A stretch of DNA of 64,000 nt from Trochalopteron elliotii. Lineage: Eukaryota > Chordata > Aves > Passeriformes > Leiothrichidae. The notes below the pieces were generated by a model, which did no database searches, was not told where the DNA came from, and was given only the letters and a program-made list of their open reading frames with translations. This document shows, one piece after another, positions 51,886-63,268 of the stretch. Made by a program: the position numbers and the translations under genes. Each line of letters begins with the position of its first letter. Position 1 is the first letter of the stretch. Where the stretch lies: the NCBI GenBank assembly GCA_024734555.1, contig JANPWX010000247.1, positions 1,614,907 to 1,678,906 on the forward strand, given 5' to 3'.

Positions 51886-53624
51886 TACGGAATCATCAAG
51901 GTTGGAAGATACTTTCAAGGTCATTGAGTCCAACCATCAACCCATCACCACCACAATCCCTCCTGAACCACATAACTAAATGCTGCACACAGAGGCCTCT
52001 TGCCACTTCCAGAGATGGTGACCCCACCACCTCCCTGGGCAACATATTCCAATGCTTAACCACTTTCAATGACAATTTTTTTTATAATACCTAATCTTAA
52101 CCTCTTCTGGTACAACTTACAGCCATTTCCTCTTGTTATTTCACTTGAAACATAATGGAAGAGACTATCCCCCATCTCACTACAAACCTTCTTTCAGATA
52201 GTTATAGTGAGCAATAAGTTCTCCCCAGAGCCTCCTTTTCTGCAGACTAAACACCCCCATAAGGAACTGAGCAACTCCTCATAAAACATTTTCCAGACCC
52301 TTCACCAGCTCCAGTGCCCTCCTGGGCACACTCTCCATCACCTCATTGTCCTGTTGTGCAGGGCCCAGAACTGAACACAGTAGTCCTCATGCAGACCCAC
52401 GAGTGCCAAACACAGGCAGACAATCACTGCCCTGCTGGCCACACTATTGCTGACACAGGCCAGGATACCATTGGCCTTCTTGCCCACCTGGGCACTGCTG
52501 GCTCATGTCCAGCTGCTCTTAACCAGAAACCCCAAGGCCCTTTCTGCTGAGCAGCTCTCAAGCCACTCCCCCCAGCCTATAGTGCTGCATGGGGTTGTTG
52601 TGACCCAAGTGCAGAATCTGGCACTTTGCCTTATTGAATCTCCCCAGTTGCCCTCAGCCCATCAATCCAGCCTCTACAAGTCCTTCTGCAGAGCCATCCT
52701 ACCCTCCAGCAGATGAGCACTCCTGCCCACCTTGGCGTCACCTGCAAACTGACTGAGGGTGCACTAGATCTTCTGTGGGAAACAGTGTCAAAGACTTTAC
52801 TGAAGTCCAGGTAAACAACATCCACAGCCTTTCCCTCATCTTCTGAGCAGGTCACCTTGTCACAGGAGATCAGGTTGGTCAAGCAGGACCTGTCTTTCCA
52901 TCCTGGCTGGACCTGATCCCTTGATTGTCCTGCACGTACCTTTGTGATGGCACTCAAGATGATCTGCACCATAACCTTCCCTGGCACTGAGGTTAGGCTG
53001 ACAGGCCTGTAGCTCCCCAGACCCCCTTATAGATGAGCATCACATTTGCAAATTTCCAGTCAGCTGGGGCTTCCCACAGTTGTTTTCTTTTTTTTCACCA
53101 GGACTGCTGCTGAATGCTTGAAAGTGGCTTGGCAAGCTCTTTTCCCAGCTCCCTCATTCCTCTAGGGTGCATCCTGTCTGGGCCCATAGACCTGTGAGTG
53201 TCTAATTAGCACAGCAATTCACTAACCATTTCCTCCTGGATTATGGGAGCTTCACCCAGCTCCCCATCATTAACTGCCCCCAGGGTATCCTGAGGACAAC
53301 TGGGTTTGTATTGAAGACTGAGGCAAAGAAGGCATTAAGCACCTCAGTGTTTTCCTCATCCCCTGATACTGTGCTATCCCCTGCATCCAGTAAAGGATAC
53401 AGAAGCCCCTTGGCCATTTCTTTGCTGCCAATGTATTTGGAAAAGTTGTTGTTTTTTTTTTTTTGCCTTTAACAGAAGTGGCCAAATTAAGTTTCAGTTT
53501 GGCTTTGGCCCTTCCAATTTTCTCCCCAATAGCCTCACAATAACCTGTAGTCCCCCTCAGGTTACTTGCCTGATCTTCCAGAGGTGATACACTCTATCTC
53601 TCTGAGTTCCAGCCAAAGTTCTCT
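51886..53624 (-). mobile_element. CR1 LINE, 1.7 kb, partial ORF2 with reverse transcriptase relic
   Basis: This is the longest repeat in the window. The left edge is the antisense CR1 tail ('ggaatcatcaaggttggaag'). The minus strand then runs backwards through the untranslated 3' end into ORF2. At 52775-52860 it encodes a run containing DEGKAVDVVYLDFSKVFDTV, the strongly conserved palm motif of CR1 reverse transcriptase. Conserved wording continues to 53624 ('gagttccagccaaag'), where the element is 5'-truncated. At about 52768 a few hundred bases of the element are missing: 'ctgagggtgcactag' jumps straight to 'tgtgggaaacagtgtcaaag'. A T-run has grown at 53447-53463. Stops and frameshifts make the copy inactive. 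Confidence 0.93.
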
Positions 53625-56600
53625 GAAGATTTAATGAATATTGAGATATTCTTCATAATCTGGTGAACAGCCAGCTCTTATCTCTGTATGTGTCTATGTG
53701 GAGGAGCATGAAGAGAAGTCTATGCCAAGTAATGGCCATATGAATAATTTCTTTGACACAAAACTATTTTGTTTCTTTACAAAGTCTTGTATCCCTTTGA
53801 AAGCAGAAGTTACCCAGGGAGCATATTTTGCCTCTGGGGCAGTATGCTCTTTCCCTATATTTGTTTCTCATTTTCTAACAACAATCTTATTTACTTTATC
53901 CAGATTCATCATTTATAATCACTTGTTAGATGTTTTCTGAATCCATCAGCAATTATTTTTCCATCCTGAAAAACACATTTTCAGAGCGAACAATAGACTA
54001 TACATTCTATATTTTGTAATAAAGATATGGCAAGAATTATTTTTTTTTTTTAATAAATAGAATGGATGTAAGGTCTGAACAACAGAAAGAGGTATGGGTT
54101 CGGAATTTGATTGTAATTTGAGCAAGTGAAACATGACATTAGGATTAGAAGGGAATATTTGCTGAAAATAAGAAAAGATTATCTCAACTTTTTGGAACTA
54201 CAAGATGATAGTCAAAAGAGGTATTTTTATACACACCAGGGAGCCATACAAGGTTTATGCAGATTTGACATTTTCTTCTTTCTTCTCTATTTGTATCTGG
54301 AGCCCAGGGTGAACAATCTCATTTGTGTTTGCTCTAGTTAAATATCTTTTTCTGGGCAGCTGTTGATTCAGACCCTGTGAATAAATAAAATGAAGAGGAC
54401 TTCCTGCATGATTCAAAAAGAAATGCTATTTTCTGAACCTTGACTTGCCATTTGCAGTGTTAGCATTATCTTATTAGACAAATAAATGGCCTCATTTTCC
54501 TCCTCAAGAGCACATTAGCTTTGCACTTCCAAAAGCTGCAGCAAGTGAACTTTCCTGACATTTATGGGAGGTGATGGCAAGCGAGGGAAGATGTTGCCTT
54601 TGTCCAAGAGGAGGAGAAGCTCTGTGGGCCCAGTATGCCTGCAGCACTCCAGCTTCATGCAGAGATTTTATTCTCAGTGCTTGTGAGTGTTACTGAGGGA
54701 AATCAAACACAAAATTCTTTAAGAATTCTGTCCTGTCACCCCCTTGCACACTGCCTCTCACCATTAGGGAGGACTATTCATGGGAAAACCTCAGTGGTCA
54801 CTGGGTGCAAGCATTGAAAAATGGGGTCAGCTGACAGAAAATGCATTAATTTATAATATTTATAATAGCAGCAACAGTTCCATTAGCCTTATTTTACATG
54901 TGTGGAAATGAAGACATAGAAAAGCACAATATGCTGAAGCTGGGAGCACCAGCTGGACCTCAGATGCCTGTTCTCCCCTTTCCAGGTCTCTGTTCTAATG
55001 ACTAGACCAAATTTTGTGATCCCAACATGTGATTGCTCCCTGACAGTCTTTATTAAATGTGACTAAAACTTGTTAGGGGAGCCTCATGCACCTCTTTGAG
55101 GTTCAGGAATCCTCACTGACCCTCAGTAATATTTGTGCTGCCTCTCGAGAAGCATCAGGCAGTTTGGATGGACGTTCCTCCCCTGGCAGCTCAGTGGCTG
55201 TGATTGTATCCCTTAGCTCACACAATCCCTGTTTCACATCCTATTAGCATGTTCAAAGGCTGCTGCACTTAACTCCACCCTGTGCCAATGTTTTAGCTCC
55301 CATTCCCTTTGGACAGTCCAACACTGGGGAGGAGGGTGACAAAAAGGATAAAACAATATGCCACAACATAAGGAGACATGAGAGCTGTCAAACAGAAAGT
55401 GGAATGGATGCTGTGGCCTCACCAGACATGGAAGAAGCCTGGAAAACCCTGTGTGAGTCATATATACCAATATGCTCTGTGAAAAATATTGCCCCATGGC
55501 TGTAAATCTGAACCACAGGTTGAAGCCCCAGTGTCATTGCTCATGCAGGTTGTGGGGGCTCCCTGGCTTGGCAGCTGCTCTGCTGCAGTGAATGTGCACT
55601 GTGGAGGGGATGGGGCTGGAAGGTGTGCAGATAGCATGTCTCAGGCTAAGCAGGAGTGATTTGACAGGACTGCTGTGAACTCAGCAATCTCTATCCTCAC
55701 CAAACATTTTACAAACTGCAGACATTTTCTGTGCTCTGGAGTTTGCAGTGTGTTAGAACAGGAGGCAGTTGAGACAGATAAAACTAAATACTGCTCACGT
55801 CTACAGCTGTGGCCTTCTTAACCTCCAGAACACAGGAAAAAGACATCAGATTAAATACAGGTTATCAGGCTGAAAAAGGAAGAAATTCCTGTTAGTCAGC
55901 ATGATCAATTAAATGAAATTTAATTTGCTTTCCAAATGTATCCACAGGACAAACCCAAAGCCTCCAGATGACAAGCCCAGACAAAATGGACTGTTCTCAT
56001 TTCTCTTCAAGTAAATAGCAAATCTGAATTACTTCCAGTTATAGGTACTCGTGTTGCAAAGCTGGCCCTGGCATGGTGACAGCTCGAGTGAATGGAGGTG
56101 AAGCCTGCCTGAGGAGTGCATTTCTTTGGGAAAAGCCAGGCTTACACATTCAGCAGCTGGAAGGGAAAATAATATTTTGGGGTCATGCAGACCAAACTGC
56201 CTGAAAACAGAACGTAAAGTCAGAGAGAGTGCAAATGCAGCAAGGCAGGATGAACATATCCTGAGAGAAAAAATGAATTTAGGTCATAATATCTGAGAAA
56301 AGAGGAGAAACCACGCTTATCGTTCATTAGCAATTCCCAGGTTACTTGGCATCTCAGATCAATTGTCTGGTCCAAGGATGGACTTCACAGAGACCAGAAT
56401 GATTCCCATTTTCAGGTCAGTTTTAAAGAAAACTCAAATTTAGCAAGTATTATTCCAGAAACTGAAGGGATTTCTTACATTAGCTGTCTGTCATGTGTCA
56501 GCCTGGTGCAGCCACACAGCTGGGCTGTAACTCCCAGGAGAGGGGAACAGCTTTTTCCTTTCCTCAGTGGCAGCAGTGTGACAGCCAAGGGAAGTGGCAG

Positions 56601-59600
56601 CCTCCAAGCCTTTGGGAGATATGCAAAGCCTTGGGGCACCCACATCTTCTTAACAACTTTATTTCAAGGGTAAAACAAGCCTTAAAACAAGGTCCTGGGC
56701 TGTCTGTTGAGGTTTTTATCATGTGTACCTTTAGCTACCTAAGGCTTAATCAAAATCTGCCTTGAAGGTTATCCATGTAAGAGAGCAGATCTGAATGCAG
56801 CTGGGACCACCACAGGGTGGTTGACTTCTCCTTGCGTGGTGAGATGCACTCAGCCTGAGAGTGCTCATTTTTCTCAGCAGCTATGAGGGGTAAGAAGTTT
56901 CATCATCTAAGTAGAGATGAAAACATTGGCTACAAACCCCTGAAATCAGGATTGATGAAAGAAAATTGTTCTACTATACAGGTATAATCAAGTGATGGGA
57001 AGCACACCACTGACACCTGCTATGGATATGCATGGAGAATAGAGCATGAAAGAAGCCCTCATCTTTCTTGTATTTAGCTCCTTTGCTATTGTTAAAACAG
57101 ATTTGTTGTACTCCATATCTACACACTGTATCTGGTGATATTAACTCCTGAAGGGGCAGAAAAATGTTATGACCATGTCTAGCACTGACTTTCAAATATC
57201 CATGGTCACAAAGACAAGGATGGCACTGCTCCCAGGAGCATGGCACTCTGTGGATCCATTAAAGACAAACAAATTTGTGGTACACCACAAACTATTTCAA
57301 GCCTGTCAAACTACCTGCTGTGCTGCTCTGAACCTCAACTAAAGTAGGACTTCCAGAGGAGAAAGGAGAATTTATTTATAGTATGTACATCTTAGAATCC
57401 CACGTAACAAGTGTTTGTTTTTCCTCGGGGTGCTTGAACAGACCTGTATGGGTAAAGTTTGTCTGTTTGCACACAGTTATAAATGATATTGAGCTTCAAC
57501 AGAACCTAACCTTGACAAAGTTGGCTATGTTGGTATGGGATAAACTCCAACAAACCCAAAGCTGCCTTTTAGTATTACATGAAAATATTGCTTCCAATAC
57601 AAGTAACGCTTTTCCAGATTTATCTTACTTTTTCTCATTCAAGAGATTCATGCCTGAATTACCTTATTTTCCCAGAAACGACAGATATTTAGCCTGAAGG
57701 GATTTTGCTTACAACTTATGTTACTTAACAACATGTCATTGGCTTATGTTGCAGTACAGTAGTGCTCACCAAGATAACATGATATGAAGTTACAGGTGAT
57801 GATGTGACATGAACCATAGGCTACTCCAAGAAACAACTCTCTTTTCCTTTCAGAATCAAATACCTGTCCTTACTTAGGCTTTTCCTCAAGAATTTTAAGT
57901 TTTGATCTAACTGGAAAGGTGTCTATTCTGGTAGTTGTGGGTTTTTTTCATTTTAAAGGCATTGGAACATCTGAAGCTTCATTTTAATTAGAGTCACTTT
58001 CTGAGATGGCTGAGTATGTCTAACTTTTTCCCTTCAGGTGATGATGTATTCTGGTAGACTGTATGAGACTTGACACATAATGCCAGTGGTTTGAAAAGTT
58101 GTGAACTTTGCTTGTAATTGCTTAAAAGTTAATATTTGATAAATACATACACTTTGGGTAATAAAGATTATAAAGACTATCAGGGGTGTGGCTGAAAAAT
58201 GTAAAGAATGTCAGTCATTTATAAGTAGCCACATTTTATTTATTATTATATTAATTATTTTTTGCTAATATACATATACCCCTGCAAAACAGGATCTCCT
58301 ATTCCACCCACCCTTCCAAGTGTCCTGTTAGACTGGGATCCGAGGTACTCTTGGAGAATTATTTCCTTCACTGTCTACAGTAACTCCCTGACTTAAAGAC
58401 ACAGGCTATTCGTGGATGTCTTCCACATATGCAATAATGACAGCCATGTATATACTGCTGAGATTTTTGATAAATGTGGTTGTCTGCTTATTAGCCTACC
58501 TTCCCAGGATTTATATTGAATTTCAAATCTTACATTCATTCAAGTAGCTACCATTTAATACCTCAACAAATGAATGCTTAGTAATGACAGCATGTTAAGC
58601 CTATCCATCAGACATTGCAGGATTGGAGGCAGAAGTCAGGAGCTTTCAAAGTTTTTACTACTGGGCCTCCCCCATCAGTATCTCTGGAAAAACTTACAAT
58701 TATATCCTTGAAAACTAGGACAGATATGTGCATTTGTTTTTGTTCTACCGATTTAAAAAAGAGTCAGTGATCATATACTTTACAACACTGTGGTTTTATC
58801 TGAACCCTAAACTGTTGTTTTATGGCAATTCCCAGGAATAAAAATACTCCAGGGCTGCTTTTAAATTGGCCTTTGGGTGGTATCTCATGTACCATTAGTC
58901 TAGTCTCTTGATGGATGACCCTAGGTTAGCATGCTCTGAATTTAGTGCTGCAAAGGATAATTAGTTAACGTGTAATAACTTTAAAGGTGTTTGGTATTAC
59001 TAAAGTATATAGACTTAGAAAAATATGGAACTGACAGTAGTATAAAATTATACCAAAGCTAAAATATAGAATCTTGGCAATTACTTTATGGTTATGTAAA
59101 CTGAATAAGCTGAAAATGAGATTAAACTGTTGGGGTGGTCTACTTGCTGGAACCAAGCTTCTGGGCTCTTAATGACTTTGCCCTTTCCATAGTGCTGAGC
59201 AAGGTTTGCATCCTGCTGTTTCTTCTTGTGTCTCATTTCTAATGGCTTCAAGACTTATCTTTGTCACACTGTAATTGGTTTCACTGGAAATACCTGTCAA
59301 AAAGCAAGCAGGAAATGAGGGAAAACCATTTTCTATGGGCTGATATATTCTTACATACAATTAACATAATGCACTATGTGTTGGGAAGAGTTTTTTATAA
59401 TGAACTCATTGACTTGATTTTTATTACACTTTTTATTCAGATTTAGTATCTAAATAGAAAATCTTTTTCAACTAAATCTTTATGACCTTTTAGTAAACTA
59501 AACACAAGGAGAAGGCTGTGCAGTAAGCAATTGCTGTAAGTAAACAACAGAACAAAAGTACATATAGTACTGGTACAGCTCTTTCAGTTACTCAGCGTAA

Positions 59601-60448
59601 TTCAGGCTACGTGTACTTGATAATTTTGCAACAAAAATTGCTTTAGTGACATATCTTCCAGATTTAACATGCTTACAGACACTTCTGAGTATTTGCGGCT
59701 TCTGAGCCCTCATTAACTCTAAAAACTTTGCTATTCAGGGAAATCAGTTACACCATCTTACCAGCACAGGAATTCAAATGCCACTGGATAGTGACTGGAG
59801 ATACAAGTCTGCAAATGACTTGAATATCAAATTCTCTTAGCTTTTGCTTTATTCATCTTCTAAGGCACGAGGAGAAACGTAACTTTGTTTTCATTTGCAG
59901 AGAAAGGGGCATTTTGCATTCTACACTCGCCATGAGCCCTCTTGTTCCTTGTGATGGTGGGATAGCAGTACAGTACTAATCTGTGGCCCACTCTGAGTAC
60001 CCACTGGCTGAGGCTGGGTTAAGCCTGGAAAGACATGAATAAGCTTGAAAGTATCCATCAGAAAGAAGACAAACATGGTAGGTAGTGAGAGCAACTGAAC
60101 ACAAAATTTTCACAAAACTTGATGCTGCTCCAGAAGGTAATTGCTACTTAAGTACAAAGTAAGTTCATTAGAAGAAGCTCCTGGCTTAAAAAACTTAAGT
60201 CATACCAGAGATAAGACTGAATGACCCAAAAATCTCTCCCTCTAGCCTACAAAGACAGGAAACAATCAAAGAAAAAACCCACCAGCAGTAGCAATAAAAA
60301 AATAGGATCATTATCCAGTCATACACTGACTGAACTGGCACCTAATGGCAAACTGTCTCTGTCCTACACGACTTCTGAAGCTGCTTTTTGCAGCCAAAAT
60401 CATCCACAACCCTTAAGTGTGAATTGTGATTAATTTCAGCCACAGTTT
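53625..60448. other. Unique intergenic DNA
   Basis: From the truncated 5' edge of the long CR1 to the small tandem repeats before the CpG-rich LTR. AT-rich near 54030-54060 and 58235-58275. No gene or named element is recognised. Confidence 0.55.
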
Positions 60449-60477
60449 TGTGGCTATAACAGCTGTGGCTATAACAT
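60449..60477. repeat. Tandem 15-base duplication
   Basis: 'tgtggctataacagc' is repeated back to back (the second copy is slightly incomplete). It lies about 200 bases before a second tandem repeat at the edge of the CpG-rich LTR. Confidence 0.85.
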
Positions 60478-60684
60478 CTAGAAGAAGAATCCAATTCCTT
60501 TAATAACCTAACCCTACATTATGACCTTTTAATTGGATTCATCCATTAGAAAGACCCGAGCAAGATGGTCAGGAAGGATAAAACTGATGGCAACAGCCAT
60601 AAACTGTACAGGCCTTTCCTTCAGGGACACAGAAACTTCAAGACTACCCAGACATCTGCTTCAAGCTTCCTTCCAGGCAGCTTT

Positions 60685-60715
60685 GTTGTGGAACTGTTGT
60701 GGAACTGTTGTGGAA
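60685..60715. repeat. Tandem 11-base repeat, about 2.8 copies
   Basis: 'gttgtggaact' occurs twice and then as a 9-base partial copy that merges with the presumed 5' end of the LTR-like element. The repeat therefore seems built from the LTR terminus. Confidence 0.9.
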
Positions 60716-61020
60716 TCAGCATTGTAGATTAAAAAATTGTGGGCTTTTAAAATCGTATACTATTCTCTGCACTGAAGAGGCTTTGTAAATGTTGGCCAGA
60801 CATATACGGAGCTGTGCTACATGTTAGAGAAAAAATTATTTCTGTGTGACAGAAATGCTGCTTGCAGTACTAAGGTCGCAGCACTCCAACCCGAGCGGCA
60901 GCAGGGATGAGCACGGCTCCCGTGCGTTGTTCCATTGTGCTCTGCGGTGTCGCCCTCAATAAACCGAAGGCGCTTTGCCCCAGGGGCTGCCGGTTCGTGT
61001 TTGCTGCGGCTCACACTGCA
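60706..61020 (+). mobile_element. Probable solo LTR, CpG-rich
   Basis: The right part (60865-61010) has many CpGs in otherwise AT-rich DNA and reads like R/U5 of an avian retroviral LTR. An AATAAA lies at 60958-60963, flanked by 'gctctgcggtgtcgccctc' and 'ccgaaggcgctttgcccc', and the element ends 'cacactgca'. The left part ('tgttgtggaatcagcattg') begins TG, as an LTR should, and abuts an 11-base tandem repeat. No viral gene or primer-binding site follows. I cannot confirm a target-site duplication, and the left end is uncertain. Short frames here (60817-61014 minus, 60907-61116 plus) are not genes. Confidence 0.55.
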
Positions 61021-62664
61021 TTAACACACAATGAAACTGAAAGAGTCTTCCAGGATGAGCAGCCTGCTGATTCATCTGCTGTTGCACTGTGCTGCTGTAC
61101 TCATTACCACATTTGATTTCATTCGTACAGTGCTAATTGTGAAAAATATACTGTCAGACCCTTGCTTAGGGGCACAAAAGATCAACAAAGCAAATTGCTG
61201 CTGCCTTTTGGGGCAATCAAAATACACTATGTAAGATAAATTTGGAATGGCTTGCAGATTCTGAAGAGTAGGGAGCTAAAAAGGTTTCAATGCTTGTTTA
61301 GAATTTTGTAATTTTGGGGGGTGGGGGAGAGTTGAAAATTTTTTAATATGTGATTTGCACAAGCATATTGTGTGAAGGATTCTTTAACATACATAATCCT
61401 TTTCCCTTTCGATCTTCATACATTCCCCAATGAGAAAAAAATAACGTCAGATCCATGTTGTTAGAGGCACTGTTTGCTAGAAGAAAAGGAGTTACTCAGA
61501 TCATTAACCTGAGCAGTGAAAACAGTAAGTGACATCTTATAAGCACCTATGAGGAACTATCAAGCAGACACACTGGATTGAAAACTGAAGTTGCATTACT
61601 CATTTCTGTTCCGGTTCATACAGAAATAGGCTTATTTACCATGTATTTTGAAAATTACTTCGAGTTAATAATATGACATTCAAAAATTCTCAACAGTTGT
61701 GTTTAAACTGCTAAGATAATTTTCTCTTCTGGTACCTTTCTAAGTTTAGTAATGACAGCTGGAAAGACATAGATACTGCAGATCAAAGGACAGAACTTCC
61801 CTTTAAATTCTTGCATTTTGGCAACAAGTAAAATCTTAACTAATGAGGATTACTGGTAACTAAGATTCCCTTTTAAATAGTTTGTGATGAATTTCCAGTA
61901 ATATAAAATTAAAATGGACAAAATAAAATTCCATAAAAGATGCTGTGTCTATTCAGCCAATAATGCTTTTGCACTTCACACCATGTGACAGCAATTAATG
62001 AGTGTTTCTGTCACCTACAGAATGCTCTGTGGGGGAACCTGTGGGCACACTTCTTGAAGCTCCCCAGCATCCACCTTCACCAGCTACAAGTCAAAGATGA
62101 GGGTGGAGAAGTAACAAATACTAAAAAAAAAAGACATAAGATTCATAAGCATGTTTAGGGTTGTCCCTTGAGCTAAGACATTCTCCTAATATAGCAGAGA
62201 AACATGAAAAGATTTCCAAGGTGTGTTTCAGGATGTGCCATTTCAGATTGCCTTAACATCCCACATTTCTTAAAGGTCTTTTAAAAAGATCAGGTTCAGA
62301 AATAATGTAAATTTATTCCTTTTAGCTAAACCACAAAGTATGACAGAAAGTCTTCATTTCTTGTTAGTAGTGGTATTTCCTGTAGTTAGATTGATCCAAA
62401 TATTTATTTAGCAACAGTGTTTATGTGGTAGCACATGTAATCACCCCATCAATGCCTTGTTCTCAACTACTAGTTCTTAATTCTGCAAGCTTCTAAATTC
62501 CCTTCTCCCTCACTGAGATCCAGAATAAACTCCCTCCTGGGCAGAGAGGAACACATTCATTTATGTGATTTTGTACCAGTTCTGTGGAGTCTCTCAAAAT
62601 GTTACAACTACCAATCCAGGTTTTCATGGCAATAAGGATGTAATTAACTTACATAAACAAATGA
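61021..62664. other. Intergenic DNA beyond the TTC8 3' end
   Basis: AT-rich unique sequence between the presumed TTC8 cleavage site and the LTR-like element. A second minus-strand AATAAA (+ strand TTTATT, about 62312-62317) could end a longer TTC8 transcript. A G-run lies at 61315-61327. Confidence 0.5.
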
Positions 62665-63151
62665 GACGAACCATACAAACTGAATTTATTTAACTCATAC
62701 ACTGCAAAGAATGTAAGGACTTTTGCTTTACATACGTAGTTAAAATTCTTTTAAAGTATTTTAATTTTAAAACCTAACATTCAGTAAGAAAGTATACTAT
62801 CAAAAGCTAACCTGAAAACCAGTTAGGAAGTATTTTTACTCTGTTTCTTTATACATTGTCACATGGGAAAGTTTAAGACCAATTTTTTTCTGCATAAAAG
62901 TCAGAAAAAACCCCCTTTTCTGTAATCTCTTGTGTACATAGATGCAAAGTTTTCTAGCTGCATTTGAATAAATGTTATCTTTTAAGATGATAAGTAATTG
63001 AAACTCAATCTTTTCTTGCTACTCAAAATAACACAAGCTTTGCCACAGGAATGCATTAAGTATAGTTCATCTACTTCGAGCTGATGTTCTCAAAACGTGT
63101 ATGGGACATTTGCTCTGGCTAACTTCTTATGTAATAAAAAAAATTTGCTCA
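62665..63151 (-). other. TTC8: TTC8 3' untranslated region
   Basis: This AT-rich sequence lies directly downstream of the TTC8 stop on the minus strand, with no further open frame. The end is placed 15-20 bases past the AATAAA at 62685-62690, where the minus strand becomes U/GU-rich as expected for a cleavage site. The length of about 490 bases is inferred. An alternative ATTAAA on the minus strand at about 62760-62765 could give a shorter form. Confidence 0.6.
62685..62690 (-). promoter_or_regulatory. Polyadenylation signal of TTC8
   Basis: The + strand reads TTTATT, so the minus strand has a canonical AATAAA about 460 bases past the TTC8 stop. The minus strand after it is GU- and U-rich (tttgtatggttcg, then catttgttt). 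It is the first canonical hexamer after the stop on this strand that I found by eye. Confidence 0.6.
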
Positions 63152-63268
63152 TCAGAGCATAGCAAAGTGCTCTTTTAACTGTTTGAGGAGCTGCTGTGTA
63201 TCAACATGGCCTGGAAATGCTTCTTCAGACTTTTGAGCTGCTGTGTAACTTCTCTGAAGATCTCCAAC
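63152..63268 (-). CDS. TTC8: TTC8 (BBS8) terminal coding exon, partial gene
   Basis: TTC8/BBS8 is a tetratricopeptide-repeat subunit of the BBSome, the complex that moves membrane proteins in and out of cilia. On the minus strand the exon follows a good acceptor (pyrimidine-rich, ending TTACAG at 63269-63274). It reads 38 codons and a TGA at 63152-63154. The peptide starts VGDLQRSYTAAQKSEEAF and ends QLLKQLKEHFAML. From memory, this matches the vertebrate TTC8 C-terminus (GDLQRSY, then HVDTQ, then HFAML) at nearly every position, including the exact stop. The exon enters in phase 0 if the first codon is GTT. No start codon belongs here, since the upstream exons (the TPR repeats) must lie beyond 64000. 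No frameshift or premature stop is seen, so this looks like a live gene rather than a retrocopy: the intron is present and no poly(A) tail is seen. Confidence 0.93.
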   Translation of the reverse strand, partial: VGDLQRSYTAAQKSEEAFPGHVDTQQLLKQLKEHFAML

